NCBI RefSeq assembly: GCF_007830455.1
Contig: NZ_VLLB01000001.1
Span: 1,488,001 to 1,552,000 of the forward strand
DNA: 64,000 bases
From: Pseudoduganella lurida
GTDB lineage: Bacteria > Pseudomonadota > Gammaproteobacteria > Burkholderiales > Burkholderiaceae_D
Reading direction: 5' to 3'
Each line of letters opens with the position of its first letter. Position 1 is the stretch's first letter. The notes under the pieces were generated by a model. The model did no database searches. It was not told where the DNA came from and worked only from the letters and a program-made list of their open reading frames with translations. Below are positions 46,834-57,767 of this stretch, piece by piece. A program made the position numbers and the translations under genes.

Positions 46834-46911
46834 AGCTTGCTCAATACAGCTTGCTCATTACAGCTTGCTCATTACAGCTTGCTCATTACAGCTTGCTCAT
46901 TACAGCTTGAT
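46834..46911. repeat. Tandem array with 14-bp period overlapping the orn 3' end
   Basis: Five full units of AGCTTGCTCATTAC (46834-46903; the first has one change) and a partial sixth that runs into orn. On the minus strand the unit reads GTAATGAGCAAGCT, so it duplicates the last codons and stop of orn (AAG CTG TAA). Array expansion would therefore not change the protein. Confidence 0.92.
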
Positions 46912-47505
46912 AAAGTGCTCGCGGTAGTACTTCAGCTCTTCGATCGATTCGATGATGTCGGCCAGCGCCGTGTGCTTCTGGGCCTTCTTGAAGCCGGAGA
47001 CGACTTCCGGCTTCCAGCGGCGGCACAGCTCCTTCAGGGTGGACACGTCGATGTTCCGGTAGTGGAAGAACGCCTCCAGCTTCGGCATGTAGCGCACCAT
47101 GAAGCGGCGGTCCTGGCCGATCGTGTTGCCGCACATCGGCGCCTTCCCGGCCGGCACCCACTGCTTCATGAACGCGATCAGTTCCGCTTCCGCCTGCTCT
47201 TCCGAGATCGTCGACGCCTTCACCTTGTCGATCAGGCCCGAACGGCCATGCGTGCCCTTGTTCCAGGAATCCATCGCATCCAGCGTCGCATCGGACTGGT
47301 GGATGGCCAACACCGGGCCTTCGGCCAGCACGTTCAGGTGCATGTCGGTGACGACGATGGCCACTTCGATGATGCGGTCCGTGTCCGGCTCCAGGCCTGT
47401 CATTTCCATGTCCACCCAGACCAGGTTCATTTCGTTCGGGCGCTGCGGCGCCGCGGGTGCTTGACCATCTGCTGCGGAGACGGAAGGTTCGTTCGCTTGT
47501 GACAT
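46900..47505 (-). CDS. orn: Oligoribonuclease
   Basis: A 201-residue DEDDh exonuclease. The motifs are [15 protein letters not shown] (Exo I, D-x-E), [31 protein letters not shown] (Exo II), [15 protein letters not shown] and [19 protein letters not shown] (Exo III with His and Asp). It degrades di- and oligoribonucleotides, including pGpG from cyclic di-GMP turnover, which is relevant to the Wsp operon further on. The start MSQANEPSV at 47505 has AGAGAG upstream; 20-odd N-terminal residues exceed E. coli Orn. It is divergent from the M48 protease gene, 47 bases apart. Confidence 0.96.
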   Translation of the reverse strand: MSQANEPSVSAADGQAPAAPQRPNEMNLVWVDMEMTGLEPDTDRIIEVAIVVTDMHLNVLAEGPVLAIHQSDATLDAMDSWNKGTHGRSGLIDKVKASTISEEQAEAELIAFMKQWVPAGKAPMCGNTIGQDRRFMVRYMPKLEAFFHYRNIDVSTLKELCRRWKPEVVSGFKKAQKHTALADIIESIEELKYYREHFIKL

Positions 47506-47552
47506 AATTCTCTCTTGACCTGGCAAAACCGCCATTTTCTCACAGGCACAGA

Positions 47553-48836
47553 ATGTATTCACACGCGTTTTCGCTATTGTTTGTCGCATTTTTGGTGTTG
47601 ACGCTGGCCGTCCGCTTCTGGCTGGCGTCGCGTCACATCCGCCATGTGCTGGCGCACCGCGACCGCGTTCCCGCCGAATTCGCCGCCACGATTCCCCTCT
47701 CCGCTCACCAGAAAGCGGCCGACTACACGATCGCCCGCACCAAGTTCGGCACGCTGACGATGTTCGTCAACGCGGCCGTGCTGATCGGCTTCACCCTGCT
47801 GGGCGGCCTGGAGTGGCTGTCCGTGCAGGTGTTCGGCCTGACGGGTGGCGGCATGGTCTACCAGCTGGGATTGCTGGCCGCGTTTGCCGCGATCTCGGGC
47901 CTGATCGACATCCCGTTCGACTACTACCGCCAGTTCCGCCTGGAGCAGCGCTTCGGCTTCAACAAGATGACGCCTGCGCTGTTCTTCACCGACATGGTCA
48001 AGGGACTGGGCCTGGCCGTCGTCATCGGCCTGCCGCTGGCGTGGGTGCTGCTGGCGCTGATGGACAAGGCCGGCGCGTTGTGGTGGCTGTACGCGTGGTT
48101 CGTGTGGAGCGGTTTCCAGCTGCTGATGATGGTGCTGTTCCCGACCGTTATCGCGCCGCTGTTCAACAAGTTCACGCCGCTGGCGGACGACTCGCTGAAG
48201 TCGCGCATCGAAGGCCTCATGCAGCGCGTGGGCTTTGCCTCGAAAGGCCTGTTCGTGATGGACGGCTCGAAGCGCAGCGCGCACGGCAATGCCTACTTCT
48301 CCGGCTTCGGGTCCGGCAAGCGCATCGTCTTCTTCGACACGCTGCTGGCGCGCCTGGCGCCGCAGGAGATCGAGGCGGTCCTGGCCCATGAGCTGGGGCA
48401 CTTCAAGCTGAAGCACATCGTCAAACGCATCGGCCTGATGTTTCTGGTCTCGCTGGCGTTCCTGGCGCTGCTCGGCTGGCTGAAGAACCAGGTGTGGTTC
48501 TACACGGGCCTGGGCGTTTCGCCGATTCTCGTGCCGGGACAGTCGAACGATGCGCTGGCGCTGATCCTGTTCATGCTGGTACTGCCCGTGTTCACGTTCC
48601 TGCTCGGCCCCCTCGCCTCCCTCAGCTCGCGCAAGCACGAGTTCGAGGCCGATGCGTTCGCCGCGCAGCATACCGATGCGCGCGACCTCGTCACGGCCCT
48701 GGTCAAGATGTACGAGGACAATGCGTCGACCCTGACGCCCGATCCCCTGCACTCGGCGTTCTACGATTCGCATCCGCCGGCCTCGGTGCGCATCCAGCAC
48801 CTGAACCTGAACCTGAACGGGCGAGGCATGGCATGA
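47553..48836 (+). CDS. M48 family (Ste24/CAAX protease-like) membrane metallopeptidase
   Basis: The 427-residue integral membrane protein has the N-terminal Ste24 domain (several spans to about 210), the zinc site [10 protein letters not shown] in [11 protein letters not shown], and the third ligand Glu in [14 protein letters not shown]. Ste24-type enzymes remove C-terminal or internal peptides; bacterial members are thought to serve in membrane quality control. The stop overlaps the next ATG by four bases, giving the operon M48-phhB-rsgA. Confidence 0.93.
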   Translation: MYSHAFSLLFVAFLVLTLAVRFWLASRHIRHVLAHRDRVPAEFAATIPLSAHQKAADYTIARTKFGTLTMFVNAAVLIGFTLLGGLEWLSVQVFGLTGGGMVYQLGLLAAFAAISGLIDIPFDYYRQFRLEQRFGFNKMTPALFFTDMVKGLGLAVVIGLPLAWVLLALMDKAGALWWLYAWFVWSGFQLLMMVLFPTVIAPLFNKFTPLADDSLKSRIEGLMQRVGFASKGLFVMDGSKRSAHGNAYFSGFGSGKRIVFFDTLLARLAPQEIEAVLAHELGHFKLKHIVKRIGLMFLVSLAFLALLGWLKNQVWFYTGLGVSPILVPGQSNDALALILFMLVLPVFTFLLGPLASLSSRKHEFEADAFAAQHTDARDLVTALVKMYEDNASTLTPDPLHSAFYDSHPPASVRIQHLNLNLNGRGMA

Positions 48837-49177
48837 TCAGCAGCGCACAGCAGCTGCGCGAGCAGCACTGTCTCCACTCCACCGTGCCATTGCAGGCGCC
48901 CGAAGCGGCCCGCCTGCTGCACCTGCTCGATGGCTGGGCCATCGATGCGGGACGCCTGACACGGGCCTTCGGCTTTGCCGACTACTACCAGACGATGTCG
49001 TTCGTGAACGCCATCGCCTACATCGCCCACTGCGAGGACCATCATCCGGAACTCGTGGTCGGCTACAAGAACTGCGTGGTGCGTTTCGAAACGCACTCCG
49101 CTCAAGGACTCACTCTGAACGATTTCATTTGCGCGGCCAAGACGGACGTGCTGGTACGGGTGGCAGGCCACCCATGA
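48833..49177 (+). CDS. phhB: 4a-hydroxytetrahydrobiopterin dehydratase (pterin-4a-carbinolamine dehydratase)
   Basis: This 114-residue small alpha/beta protein has the family active-site pattern: [29 protein letters not shown], with the conserved His-His-Pro, and a C-terminal helix [15 protein letters not shown]. It recycles the pterin cofactor of aromatic amino acid hydroxylases. Both ends overlap neighbouring genes by four bases. No phenylalanine hydroxylase gene is near, so its operon position is not metabolic. Confidence 0.93.
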   Translation: MISSAQQLREQHCLHSTVPLQAPEAARLLHLLDGWAIDAGRLTRAFGFADYYQTMSFVNAIAYIAHCEDHHPELVVGYKNCVVRFETHSAQGLTLNDFICAAKTDVLVRVAGHP

Positions 49178-50070
49178 AGCAGGCTGCACGCACCGGCATC
49201 ATCATCGCGGCCCATGGCCGCCACTACCTCGCCGAATCGGAAGGCGCACGGCTGCAGTGCGTCACGCGCGGCAAGAAGACCAATGTGGCGGTCGGCGACC
49301 TCGTCGACCTCACCCTCACCTCGCCCGACCAGGCCGTGATCGACCGCATCCAGGAGCGCAAGACGCTGCTGTACCGCTCGGACCAGTACAAGTCGAAGCT
49401 GCTGGCCGCGAACGTCACGCAGCTGTTCATCGTGGTCGCCACGGAACCCGGCTACACGGACGACCTGGTGTCCCGTTCCCTCGTCGCCGCCGAGGCGGCA
49501 GGCATTGCGGCAAGCCTCATCCTGAACAAGGTGGACGTCACGGAAAACCTGGCCAGGACGCGCCAGCGCCTGGAGATGTACACGGCGATGGGCTACCCGG
49601 TGCACGAGGTCTCCGCCATCGGCCAGCTTGAGCATGCCGTCGCCACGCTGGCGCCGCTGCTGGCCGGCCAGTCGACCATCCTGATCGGCCAGTCCGGCAT
49701 GGGCAAGTCGTCGCTGATCAACCTGCTGGTGCCGGGCGCCGACATCGCCACCCGCGAGATCTCGGCCGCCCTCGACACCGGCAAGCACACGACAACATTT
49801 ACGCGCCTGTACCACCTGGCAGGCGACGGCACCGTGATCGACTCGCCCGGCTTCCAGGAATTCGGCCTGTACCACCTGTCAGAAGGCATGCTGGAGCGCG
49901 CCTTCCGCGACTTCCAGCCCTACCTGGGCGGCTGCAAGTACTACAACTGCCGCCACCTGCAGGAGCCGCAGTGCGCCGTGCTGGAAGCCCTCCGCGAAGG
50001 CAAGATCGCCAAGATGCGGCACGAGCTGTACGGCCAGCTGCTGCACGAATCGGCGCAAACCCTCTACTAG
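49174..50070 (+). CDS. rsgA: Ribosome small subunit-dependent GTPase A
   Basis: A 298-residue circularly permuted GTPase. The N-terminal OB fold is followed by G4 LILNKVDV, then G1 [16 protein letters not shown]2/G3 [11 protein letters not shown] and [10 protein letters not shown], and the C-terminal zinc site [16 protein letters not shown]. It assists late 30S ribosome assembly. ATG overlaps the phhB stop. The preceding order is common in Burkholderiales, supporting the lineage call. Confidence 0.96.
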   Translation: MKQAARTGIIIAAHGRHYLAESEGARLQCVTRGKKTNVAVGDLVDLTLTSPDQAVIDRIQERKTLLYRSDQYKSKLLAANVTQLFIVVATEPGYTDDLVSRSLVAAEAAGIAASLILNKVDVTENLARTRQRLEMYTAMGYPVHEVSAIGQLEHAVATLAPLLAGQSTILIGQSGMGKSSLINLLVPGADIATREISAALDTGKHTTTFTRLYHLAGDGTVIDSPGFQEFGLYHLSEGMLERAFRDFQPYLGGCKYYNCRHLQEPQCAVLEALREGKIAKMRHELYGQLLHESAQTLY

Positions 50071-50082
50071 GCAGCCCTGCAC

Positions 50083-52887
50083 ATGGACCTCTTCGCCAGC
50101 GACACCGCCGTCACCCATTGGGAAGCGGCCCTGCCGCCGCTGGCGGGAGCGGCCCGGCTGGACGTGGTGGTGCAACTGGCCTGGCATCTGCGCCAGCGCG
50201 ACAGCGCGCGTGCGGCCCAGCTGGCCGATGAAGCGGAAACACTGCTGCAGTCGGCGAACGACGAACAGCGCGAGGCCACTGCGGCGCGCCTGCAGCTGCT
50301 GCGCGCGGAGCTGTGCTGGCTAACGGGCGACCTGGAGACGGCGCAGGGGATGGCCGATGCGGCGCGCGAGACACTGTGCAGCATTCCCGACGATGCCGGC
50401 TGCGCCGATGCGCACTGGCTATGTGCGTGGATCGCCGTCGACCAGGGTGACCATGTGCGGCGCGACCAGGAACTGGAACGCTGCGTCGAAGCCGCCCACG
50501 CGGCAGGCGACACGGAACGCGCCGCCATCGCCGAGGCGGCCAGCGCACGCTGGGCCGTGCTGCGCGACCTCGATGCGGCGCGCGCCCGCTGGGGCACGCG
50601 CTTCGACCCGGCGGCCATCCGTTCGCCGGCGCTCGACTGCTGGGTAAGCGACTATCTCGGCATGTCCGCCAGCCAGGGCAGCGAGTTCGATGCGGCCGCG
50701 CGCCACTACCTGCGCACGTACGACGCAGCGCTCGAGACAGGCCAGGTCCGCACCGCCATCATCGCCGCCACCAATATCGGCGAAAAATTCTCCATGCTGA
50801 ACGACCACCACGCCGCACTGGAATGGATGCAGCGCGCGGTGGACACGGCCCGGCCCCGCGACTGGCCACGCAGCACCGGCGCGGCGCTGCTGCACACGGC
50901 CGAAACGCTGCGCCGGCTGGGCCGCCTGGACGCGGCCGACCAGCTGCTGCGCGAGGCGCTCGACACGCTGCAGCCGTTCGTCAACAGCCGCCTGTTCGCC
51001 ATCGCGCTGCAATACCTGGGCGACCTGTGCCTGACGCGCGAGGATTACGCCGGCGCGCTGGACGCCTTCGAACGGCTGTCGGTGCGCGCCGACGTGCTGG
51101 AGCAGGCCGATTTCCGCATGGTGGCGCGGCGCGGCCAGGCCCACGCCCTGTGCTTCCTGGACCGGCCCGCCGAGGCGCTGGTGCTGGCGCGCCAGGCCGT
51201 CGACCTGGCCGGCGGCCAGCACAATGCCTACAACCTGGTGGCGGGCCTGCGCGTGCTGGCACTGATCCACGGCCGCCATCCCCTGCCCGGCCCGCCCGGC
51301 ATGGCGGAACCGAGCCCGATGCTGCACTACCTGCACCGCGCGCTGGCCACCGTGACGAAGATCGAGGGCTACACCGTGCCGGGCGAGCTGTACGACGCGC
51401 TTGCCGAGGCCTACGCCGGTGCGGACGATTTCCGCGCGGCCTACCGGATGGCCCATGCGGCCAGCGAAGCGCGCGAAAAAACGCACAGCCAGGAAGCGAC
51501 CGCGCGCGCCATCGCGATGCAGGTGCACCAGCAGACCGAACAGGCGCGCTCGGAAGGCCGCCACCACCGCGAACTGGCGCTGCTGGAAGCGCGTCGCGCC
51601 GAACTGCTGCAGCAGACCGGCGCCACGCTGGAACGGCTGTCGACGATCGGCCAGGAAATCACGGCCCACCTGGAAGCCGATGCGGTGTACCGCGTGCTGA
51701 ACCGCCACGTGCACGCGCTGCTGCCGCTGCACGCGTTCGCGATCGTGCTGCTCGATGCGGCCGGGAGCGGGCTGGACCTGGTCTTTGGCGTGGCGGACGA
51801 GGCGCCGCTGCCGCCCTCGCGCATCGCCCTGGACGATCCGGAATCGCTCAGTGCACGCTGCGTCCGTGAACGGGCCGAGGTCTGCGTGCACGAACCCTCG
51901 CAGCGCCTCGGCTGCGCCGATGCGTGCGGCGACTGCGACAGCGCCCTGTACGTGCCGCTGCTGCTGGGCGACCGCGTGCTGGGTGCCGTCACCGTGCAGG
52001 CGCGCCAGCCGCATGCGTATGGCGAGCGCGAACGGCTGATCTTCCGCACGCTGTGCGCCTACGGTGCGATCGCGCTGGACAACGCGCACGCCTACCGGCA
52101 GCTGCAGGAAGCGCAGTCGCAGCTGGTGGCGCAGGAAAAGCTGGCGGCCCTGGGCGCGCTGATGGCCGGCGTGGCCCACGAACTGAACACCCCGATCGGC
52201 AACAGCCTGCTGATCGCCAGCACGCTGGAACAGAAGACGCTGGACCTGGAAGCATCGCTGAACGGCGCGGGCCTGCGCCGCTCCGCCCTGGCCGCCTATA
52301 TCGCCGATGCGCGCACCGCGTCCGAACTCGTGATGCGCGGCCTGCACAGCGCCGCCGACCTGGTGGCCAGCTTCAAGCAGGTGGCGGTGGACCGCACCAC
52401 CGAGCAGCGCCGCCGCTTCCGGCTGCAGCAGGTCACGCACGAGATCGTGGCGACGATGATGAACCGCATCCGCGCGTCGAGCCACCGCATTGCCTTCGAG
52501 GTGCCGGAAACGATCGAACTGGACAGCTATCCCGGCCCGTTCGGCCAGGTCATCACCAACTTCATCAACAACGCGCTGCTGCACGCTTTCGACGGCCGCG
52601 AAGGCGGCAGCATGCGGCTGACGGCGCTGCCCGCCGCCGACGGCAGGGTCAGCATCACCTTCGCGGACGATGGCACCGGCATCGCGCCGGACAACCTGTC
52701 GCGCATCTTCGACCCGTTCTTCACCACCAAGCTGGGGCAAGGCGGCAGCGGGCTGGGACTGTCGATCAGCTACAACATCGTCACGGGCCTGCTGGGCGGG
52801 CAGATCGCCGTGGCCAGCAGCCGCGCCGGCACCGCATTCACGCTGGAGCTGCCGCTGGTGGCGCCGCTGGCATCCGACGGCGGCTGA
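50083..52887 (+). CDS. Soluble sensor histidine kinase with TPR-like and GAF domains
   Basis: The 934-residue protein has no membrane span. Residues 1 to about 450 form TPR-like helical repeats (LLREALDTLQPFV, YLGDLCLTREDYAGALDAFERL). A coiled coil (about 465-520) leads to a GAF domain (about 525-680) with CADACGDCDSALYVPLLLGDRVLGAVTVQ. The transmitter follows: QEKLAALGALMAGVAHELNTPIG with phospho-acceptor His, N box ITNFINNALLHAF, DDGTGIAPDNL and GGSGLGLSISYNIV. HELNTPIG is a variant H box seen in this kinase group. The ligand is unknown; the GAF Cys cluster could bind metal or nitric oxide. No cognate regulator adjoins; it starts 12 bases after rsgA. Confidence 0.9.
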   Translation: MDLFASDTAVTHWEAALPPLAGAARLDVVVQLAWHLRQRDSARAAQLADEAETLLQSANDEQREATAARLQLLRAELCWLTGDLETAQGMADAARETLCSIPDDAGCADAHWLCAWIAVDQGDHVRRDQELERCVEAAHAAGDTERAAIAEAASARWAVLRDLDAARARWGTRFDPAAIRSPALDCWVSDYLGMSASQGSEFDAAARHYLRTYDAALETGQVRTAIIAATNIGEKFSMLNDHHAALEWMQRAVDTARPRDWPRSTGAALLHTAETLRRLGRLDAADQLLREALDTLQPFVNSRLFAIALQYLGDLCLTREDYAGALDAFERLSVRADVLEQADFRMVARRGQAHALCFLDRPAEALVLARQAVDLAGGQHNAYNLVAGLRVLALIHGRHPLPGPPGMAEPSPMLHYLHRALATVTKIEGYTVPGELYDALAEAYAGADDFRAAYRMAHAASEAREKTHSQEATARAIAMQVHQQTEQARSEGRHHRELALLEARRAELLQQTGATLERLSTIGQEITAHLEADAVYRVLNRHVHALLPLHAFAIVLLDAAGSGLDLVFGVADEAPLPPSRIALDDPESLSARCVRERAEVCVHEPSQRLGCADACGDCDSALYVPLLLGDRVLGAVTVQARQPHAYGERERLIFRTLCAYGAIALDNAHAYRQLQEAQSQLVAQEKLAALGALMAGVAHELNTPIGNSLLIASTLEQKTLDLEASLNGAGLRRSALAAYIADARTASELVMRGLHSAADLVASFKQVAVDRTTEQRRRFRLQQVTHEIVATMMNRIRASSHRIAFEVPETIELDSYPGPFGQVITNFINNALLHAFDGREGGSMRLTALPAADGRVSITFADDGTGIAPDNLSRIFDPFFTTKLGQGGSGLGLSISYNIVTGLLGGQIAVASSRAGTAFTLELPLVAPLASDGG

Positions 52888-52963
52888 CGCGCCCGGACAC
52901 CGGCCCGCTGCGGTAACCATCCGTCGTGCCCCCGTCAAGCTATTAGCGGCAGGCAAAACCCTC

Positions 52964-52969
52964 TATAAT
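52964..52969 (+). promoter_or_regulatory. -10 box of the argF promoter
   Basis: Perfect TATAAT 91 bases before the argF ATG. No good -35 at 16 to 18 bases upstream. I see no clear ARG box pair. Confidence 0.5.
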
Positions 52970-53060
52970 GGTTTGCCAAGCTGGCCAGAATGGCATCCCA
53001 GGCGCACGCCTCGACAGCCCGGCGTCTCCGCTCCCGATGCGCCGCAGAACAGTTGTGAAT

Positions 53061-53987
53061 ATGTCTACTCAAAAAGCGATCAAGCACTACCTGCAGTTTT
53101 CCGACTTCTCGCTGGAAGAATACGAATACGTCATCGAGCGCGCGCGCCACATCAAGCGCAAGTTCAAGAACTACGAGATCTACCACCCGCTGATCGACCG
53201 TACTCTGGTGATGGTGTTCGAGAAGAACTCCACCCGCACCCGCCTGTCCTTCGAGGCCGGCATGCACCAGCTGGGCGGCGCCGCCATCTACCTGAACACG
53301 CGCGACTCGCAGCTGGGCCGCGGCGAACCGGTCGAGGATGCCGGCCAGGTGATGTCCCGCATGTGCGACATCATCATGGTGCGCACCTTCGGCCAGGAGA
53401 TCATCGAGCGCTTCGCCGCCCATTCGCGCGTGCCCGTCATCAACGGGCTGACCAACGAGCACCACCCGTGCCAGGTCTTCGCGGACATCTTCACCTACTA
53501 CGAGCACCGCGGTCCGATCGCCGGCAAGACGGTGGCCTGGATCGGCGATGCCAACAACATGCTGTACTCGTGGCTGCAGGCCGCCGAGGTGTTCGGCTTC
53601 CACGTCAACGTGTCCACGCCGAAGGGCTACGACATGGACATGTCGCTGGTCTCCACCGAACGCTTCACGTTCTTCGCCAACCCGTCGGACGCGTGCGAAG
53701 GCGCGCACCTGGTCAATACCGATGTGTGGACCAGCATGGGCTACGAAGAGGAAAACGCGGCGCGCCTGAAGGCGTTCGACGGCTGGATCGTCGACTCGGC
53801 CAAGATGGCACGGGCCGCGCCGGACGCGCTGTTCATGCACTGCCTGCCTGCCCACCGCGGCGAGGAAGTGGCGGCGGACGTGATCGACGGCCCGCAGTCG
53901 GTGGTGTGGGACGAGGCGGAAAACCGCCTGCACGTGCAGAAGGCGCTGATCGAGTACCTGACGCTGGGCCGCATCGAAACGAAATAA
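53061..53987 (+). CDS. argF: Ornithine carbamoyltransferase
   Basis: A 308-residue enzyme that joins carbamoyl phosphate and ornithine to citrulline. The carbamoyl phosphate motif STRTR is at 57-61 (FEKNSTRTRLSFE), HPCQ in TNEHHPCQVFAD, ornithine-site DVWTSMG and the catalytic HCLPAHRGEE with Cys. The start at 53061 gives the family N-terminus MSTQKAIKHYLQFSDFS; an earlier in-frame ATG at 52968 overlaps the -10 box. argG follows 48 bases later, so two consecutive arginine steps are encoded together. Confidence 0.97.
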   Translation: MSTQKAIKHYLQFSDFSLEEYEYVIERARHIKRKFKNYEIYHPLIDRTLVMVFEKNSTRTRLSFEAGMHQLGGAAIYLNTRDSQLGRGEPVEDAGQVMSRMCDIIMVRTFGQEIIERFAAHSRVPVINGLTNEHHPCQVFADIFTYYEHRGPIAGKTVAWIGDANNMLYSWLQAAEVFGFHVNVSTPKGYDMDMSLVSTERFTFFANPSDACEGAHLVNTDVWTSMGYEEENAARLKAFDGWIVDSAKMARAAPDALFMHCLPAHRGEEVAADVIDGPQSVVWDEAENRLHVQKALIEYLTLGRIETK

Positions 53988-54035
53988 ACCGACTAAACGA
54001 TTTATATTAATCCTACTGTAAGTACTGGAACGAGC

Positions 54036-55268
<1,233 letters not shown>

Positions 55269-55320
55269 GCGGGCAACGCTGTTGACCAGCGCGCTTCGCA
55301 AGATGCACGGCTGACGGATG

Positions 55321-55352
55321 CAGGGCTGCCCCACGGGCAGCCCTTTTTATTT
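55321..55352 (+). terminator. Terminator after argG
   Basis: AGGGCTGCC-CCAC-GGGCAGCCCT stem with TTTTTATTT, separating argFG from the Wsp operon. Confidence 0.92.
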
Positions 55353-55442
55353 GGGTCCGGTTGACGGGCGAGGCATGCTCGCCCTTCCGCCATAAAGTGT
55401 TACATTTGGCGCGACACGACCTCTACAAAGTGCGGAGACACG

Positions 55443-57257
55443 ATGATCAACAATCTGGGCATCAAGAACAAGCTGTACGCGGGATTCGGCGCCATCCTGG
55501 CCATCATCCTGATCCTGCTGGTGCTGGCGTTTAACAACTTCACGCGCCTGTCCGAGGCCAACGAGTGGGACCGGCACACGATGCAGGTGCTGCACGCGAT
55601 CGATGGCGTGAGCCTGAACGTGATGGAGGTCCAGACCGAGTCGCGCGGCTATTACCTGACCGGCACCGAGAGCCGCCTGGCGCGCGTGCGCAGCCAGGTG
55701 GCGCGCATGCCGGCCTCCATCGCTGCGCTGCAGAAGCTGGTCGTCGACAATCCCGTGCAGGTGGAACGGGCCCGCAAGCTCGAAACGCTGATCCAGACCT
55801 GGGTACGCGACGTGATCGAGATGCAGACGGCAAAGCGCCAGGCGCTCGGCGATACGCCCGGTGCCGCCGACACGCTCGGCCACATGCCGCAGTTCCAGCA
55901 GGGCAGCCCGGCCGTGACGGCCGTCCACACGGTGCTGGAGGAAGCCCGCGCCGCGGAAAACCAGCTGCTGGCACAGCGTTCCCAGAACGCCGCCGAGCTC
56001 CGCCGCGACATGACGGCCGTGCTGATCGCCGGCGGCGCCGCCTGCGTGCTGCTGGGACTGGCCATCGTGTTCGTGCTGACGCGCGCCATCATGAACCCGC
56101 TGAACAACCTGACGGAAGCCGTGGGCCGCATCGCCGCCGGCGACCGCGGCGCCCGCGCCCAGGTGATGGCGCAGGATGAACTGGGCCGCGTGTCGCAGGA
56201 ATTCAACAGCATGGCGCAGGCCATCCAGGACAATATCGAACGCGAACGGGCCAGCACGGACGACCTGCGCGCGAAGGTCGACTCGCTGCTGGGCGTCGTC
56301 ACGAAGGCCGCATCCGGCGACCTGACGGGCCGCGTGGAAATCGGCGGCAACGATGCGATCGGCCAGCTGGGCCACGGCCTGGCGCGCATGTTCGACAACC
56401 TGCGCATCCTGCTCAACAACGTGCAGAAGGCCGGCATCCAGGTCACCACGTCCGCCACCGAGATCGCCGCCTCCGCCAAGGAACAGGAAGCCACCGGTGT
56501 CGAGCAGGCGCAGACGAGCGTCGAGGTGCTGTCGACCACCAAGGAAATCTCGTCGAACACGTCGCAGCTGCTCAAAACGATGGAAGAAGCCACCTCCGTG
56601 GCCGACTACACGACGGCGGCCACCGCCGAAGCGCAGGAAAACCTGCGCCGCATGGATGCCACGATGCAGAACATGGTGACCGCCACGGATTCGATCAACG
56701 CCAAGCTGGCCGCGCTGTCGGAAAAGGCGTCCAACATCAACAGCGTGCTGACGACGATCACCAAGGTGGCCGACCAGACCAACATCCTGTCGCTGAACGC
56801 GGCCATCGAAGCGGAAAAGGCCGGTGAAGCGGGCCGGGGCTTCAGTGTCGTCGCTACCGAGATCCGCCGGCTCGCCGACCAGACCTCCGTCTCGACCTGG
56901 GACATCGAGCAGATGGTCAAGGAAATGCAGTCGGCCGTGTCGGCCAGCGTGATGGGCATGGACAAGTTCTCCGAAGAGATCCGCCGCAACGTGGGCGAGG
57001 TGCGTGCCGTGACGGACCACCTGTCCGGCATGATGGACCAGGTGCGCAAGCTGGCGCCGCAGTTCGACGCCGTGCTGCAGGGCATGCAGTCGCAGGCCGT
57101 GGGCGCGCAGCAGATCACCGAGACGATGATGCAGCTGAACGACGCCACCCAGCAGACCGTGGAATCGCTGAAGGCCACCAGCGAGGCGGTGCACCAGCTG
57201 CAGTACGCGGCCAGCGACCTGCAGTCGTCGGTGGCCACGTTCGCCGTCAACGTCTGA
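55443..57257 (+). CDS. wspA: Methyl-accepting chemotaxis protein, WspA-type
   Basis: A 604-residue receptor with TM1 at about 12-32 and TM2 at about 190-212, flanking a periplasmic four-helix sensor domain with [19 protein letters not shown] domain (about 213-265), a second linker with [17 protein letters not shown] and the signalling domain follow; the hairpin tip is [20 protein letters not shown]-terminal pentapeptide for CheR docking is absent, as usual in WspA. CGGAG is six bases before the ATG. It heads a seven-gene cluster in the wspABCDEFR order; WspA senses surface contact in Pseudomonas. Confidence 0.92.
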   Translation: MINNLGIKNKLYAGFGAILAIILILLVLAFNNFTRLSEANEWDRHTMQVLHAIDGVSLNVMEVQTESRGYYLTGTESRLARVRSQVARMPASIAALQKLVVDNPVQVERARKLETLIQTWVRDVIEMQTAKRQALGDTPGAADTLGHMPQFQQGSPAVTAVHTVLEEARAAENQLLAQRSQNAAELRRDMTAVLIAGGAACVLLGLAIVFVLTRAIMNPLNNLTEAVGRIAAGDRGARAQVMAQDELGRVSQEFNSMAQAIQDNIERERASTDDLRAKVDSLLGVVTKAASGDLTGRVEIGGNDAIGQLGHGLARMFDNLRILLNNVQKAGIQVTTSATEIAASAKEQEATGVEQAQTSVEVLSTTKEISSNTSQLLKTMEEATSVADYTTAATAEAQENLRRMDATMQNMVTATDSINAKLAALSEKASNINSVLTTITKVADQTNILSLNAAIEAEKAGEAGRGFSVVATEIRRLADQTSVSTWDIEQMVKEMQSAVSASVMGMDKFSEEIRRNVGEVRAVTDHLSGMMDQVRKLAPQFDAVLQGMQSQAVGAQQITETMMQLNDATQQTVESLKATSEAVHQLQYAASDLQSSVATFAVNV

Positions 57258-57296
57258 GCCGGCGCGGCAAGGAAGGTTCGCCTTGAAGGTCCCGCT

Positions 57297-57767
57297 TTGA
57301 AAGTTCTCCTGTTCCATATCGGCGCCGACCGCTACGGCCTGCGCCTGCCGGCCATCCGCAGCGTGCTGCCGCTGATGGCGCTGAAGGCCCTGCCCGGCAC
57401 GCCGGACAGCGTGGCCGGCCTGATGAACCTGCACGGCGCGCTGGTGCCCGTGCTGGACGTGTCGCGCATCGGCGGCAGCGCGCCGGCCGCGCACCGCATG
57501 GACACGCGCATCGTGCTGGTCGATTACACCGCTCCCGACGGCAGCACGCAGGCGCTTGGCCTGATGATGGAGCGGGTGCAGGGCATCCAGGAGGTGGCAG
57601 AAGACATCCTGGTGCCGGCCGGTGTGCTGGGTGCGCCGTTCCTGGACCGCGCGGCGGGTGATGCGGACGGCATCGTGCAGCTGGTGGAACCGGCGCGCAT
57701 GCTGCCCGAACCCTTGCGCGCGCTGCTGTTCCAGCCCGACGCGGGCGCCGCGCGGGCACCGCAGTGA
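57297..57767 (+). CDS. wspB: CheW-like coupling protein WspB
   Basis: A 156-residue CheW domain: LLFHIGADRYGLRLPAIRSVLPL at the N-terminus and GLMNLHGALVPVLDVSRI, typical of CheW. It couples the receptor to WspE. The only plausible start is TTG at 57297, with GAAGG at seven bases; no ATG exists upstream in frame. Its stop overlaps the GTG of the next gene. Confidence 0.9.
   Translation: MKVLLFHIGADRYGLRLPAIRSVLPLMALKALPGTPDSVAGLMNLHGALVPVLDVSRIGGSAPAAHRMDTRIVLVDYTAPDGSTQALGLMMERVQGIQEVAEDILVPAGVLGAPFLDRAAGDADGIVQLVEPARMLPEPLRALLFQPDAGAARAPQ

Noticed and set aside
52900..53060. ArgR operator (ARG boxes) before argF
   Set aside because: No paired 18-bp AT-rich palindromes are visible in the leader.
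55397..55430. A possible sigma28 (flagellar) promoter before wspA (TAAA followed 15 bases later by CGACACGA)
   Set aside because: The -10 part matches GCCGATAA poorly; not enough to claim.
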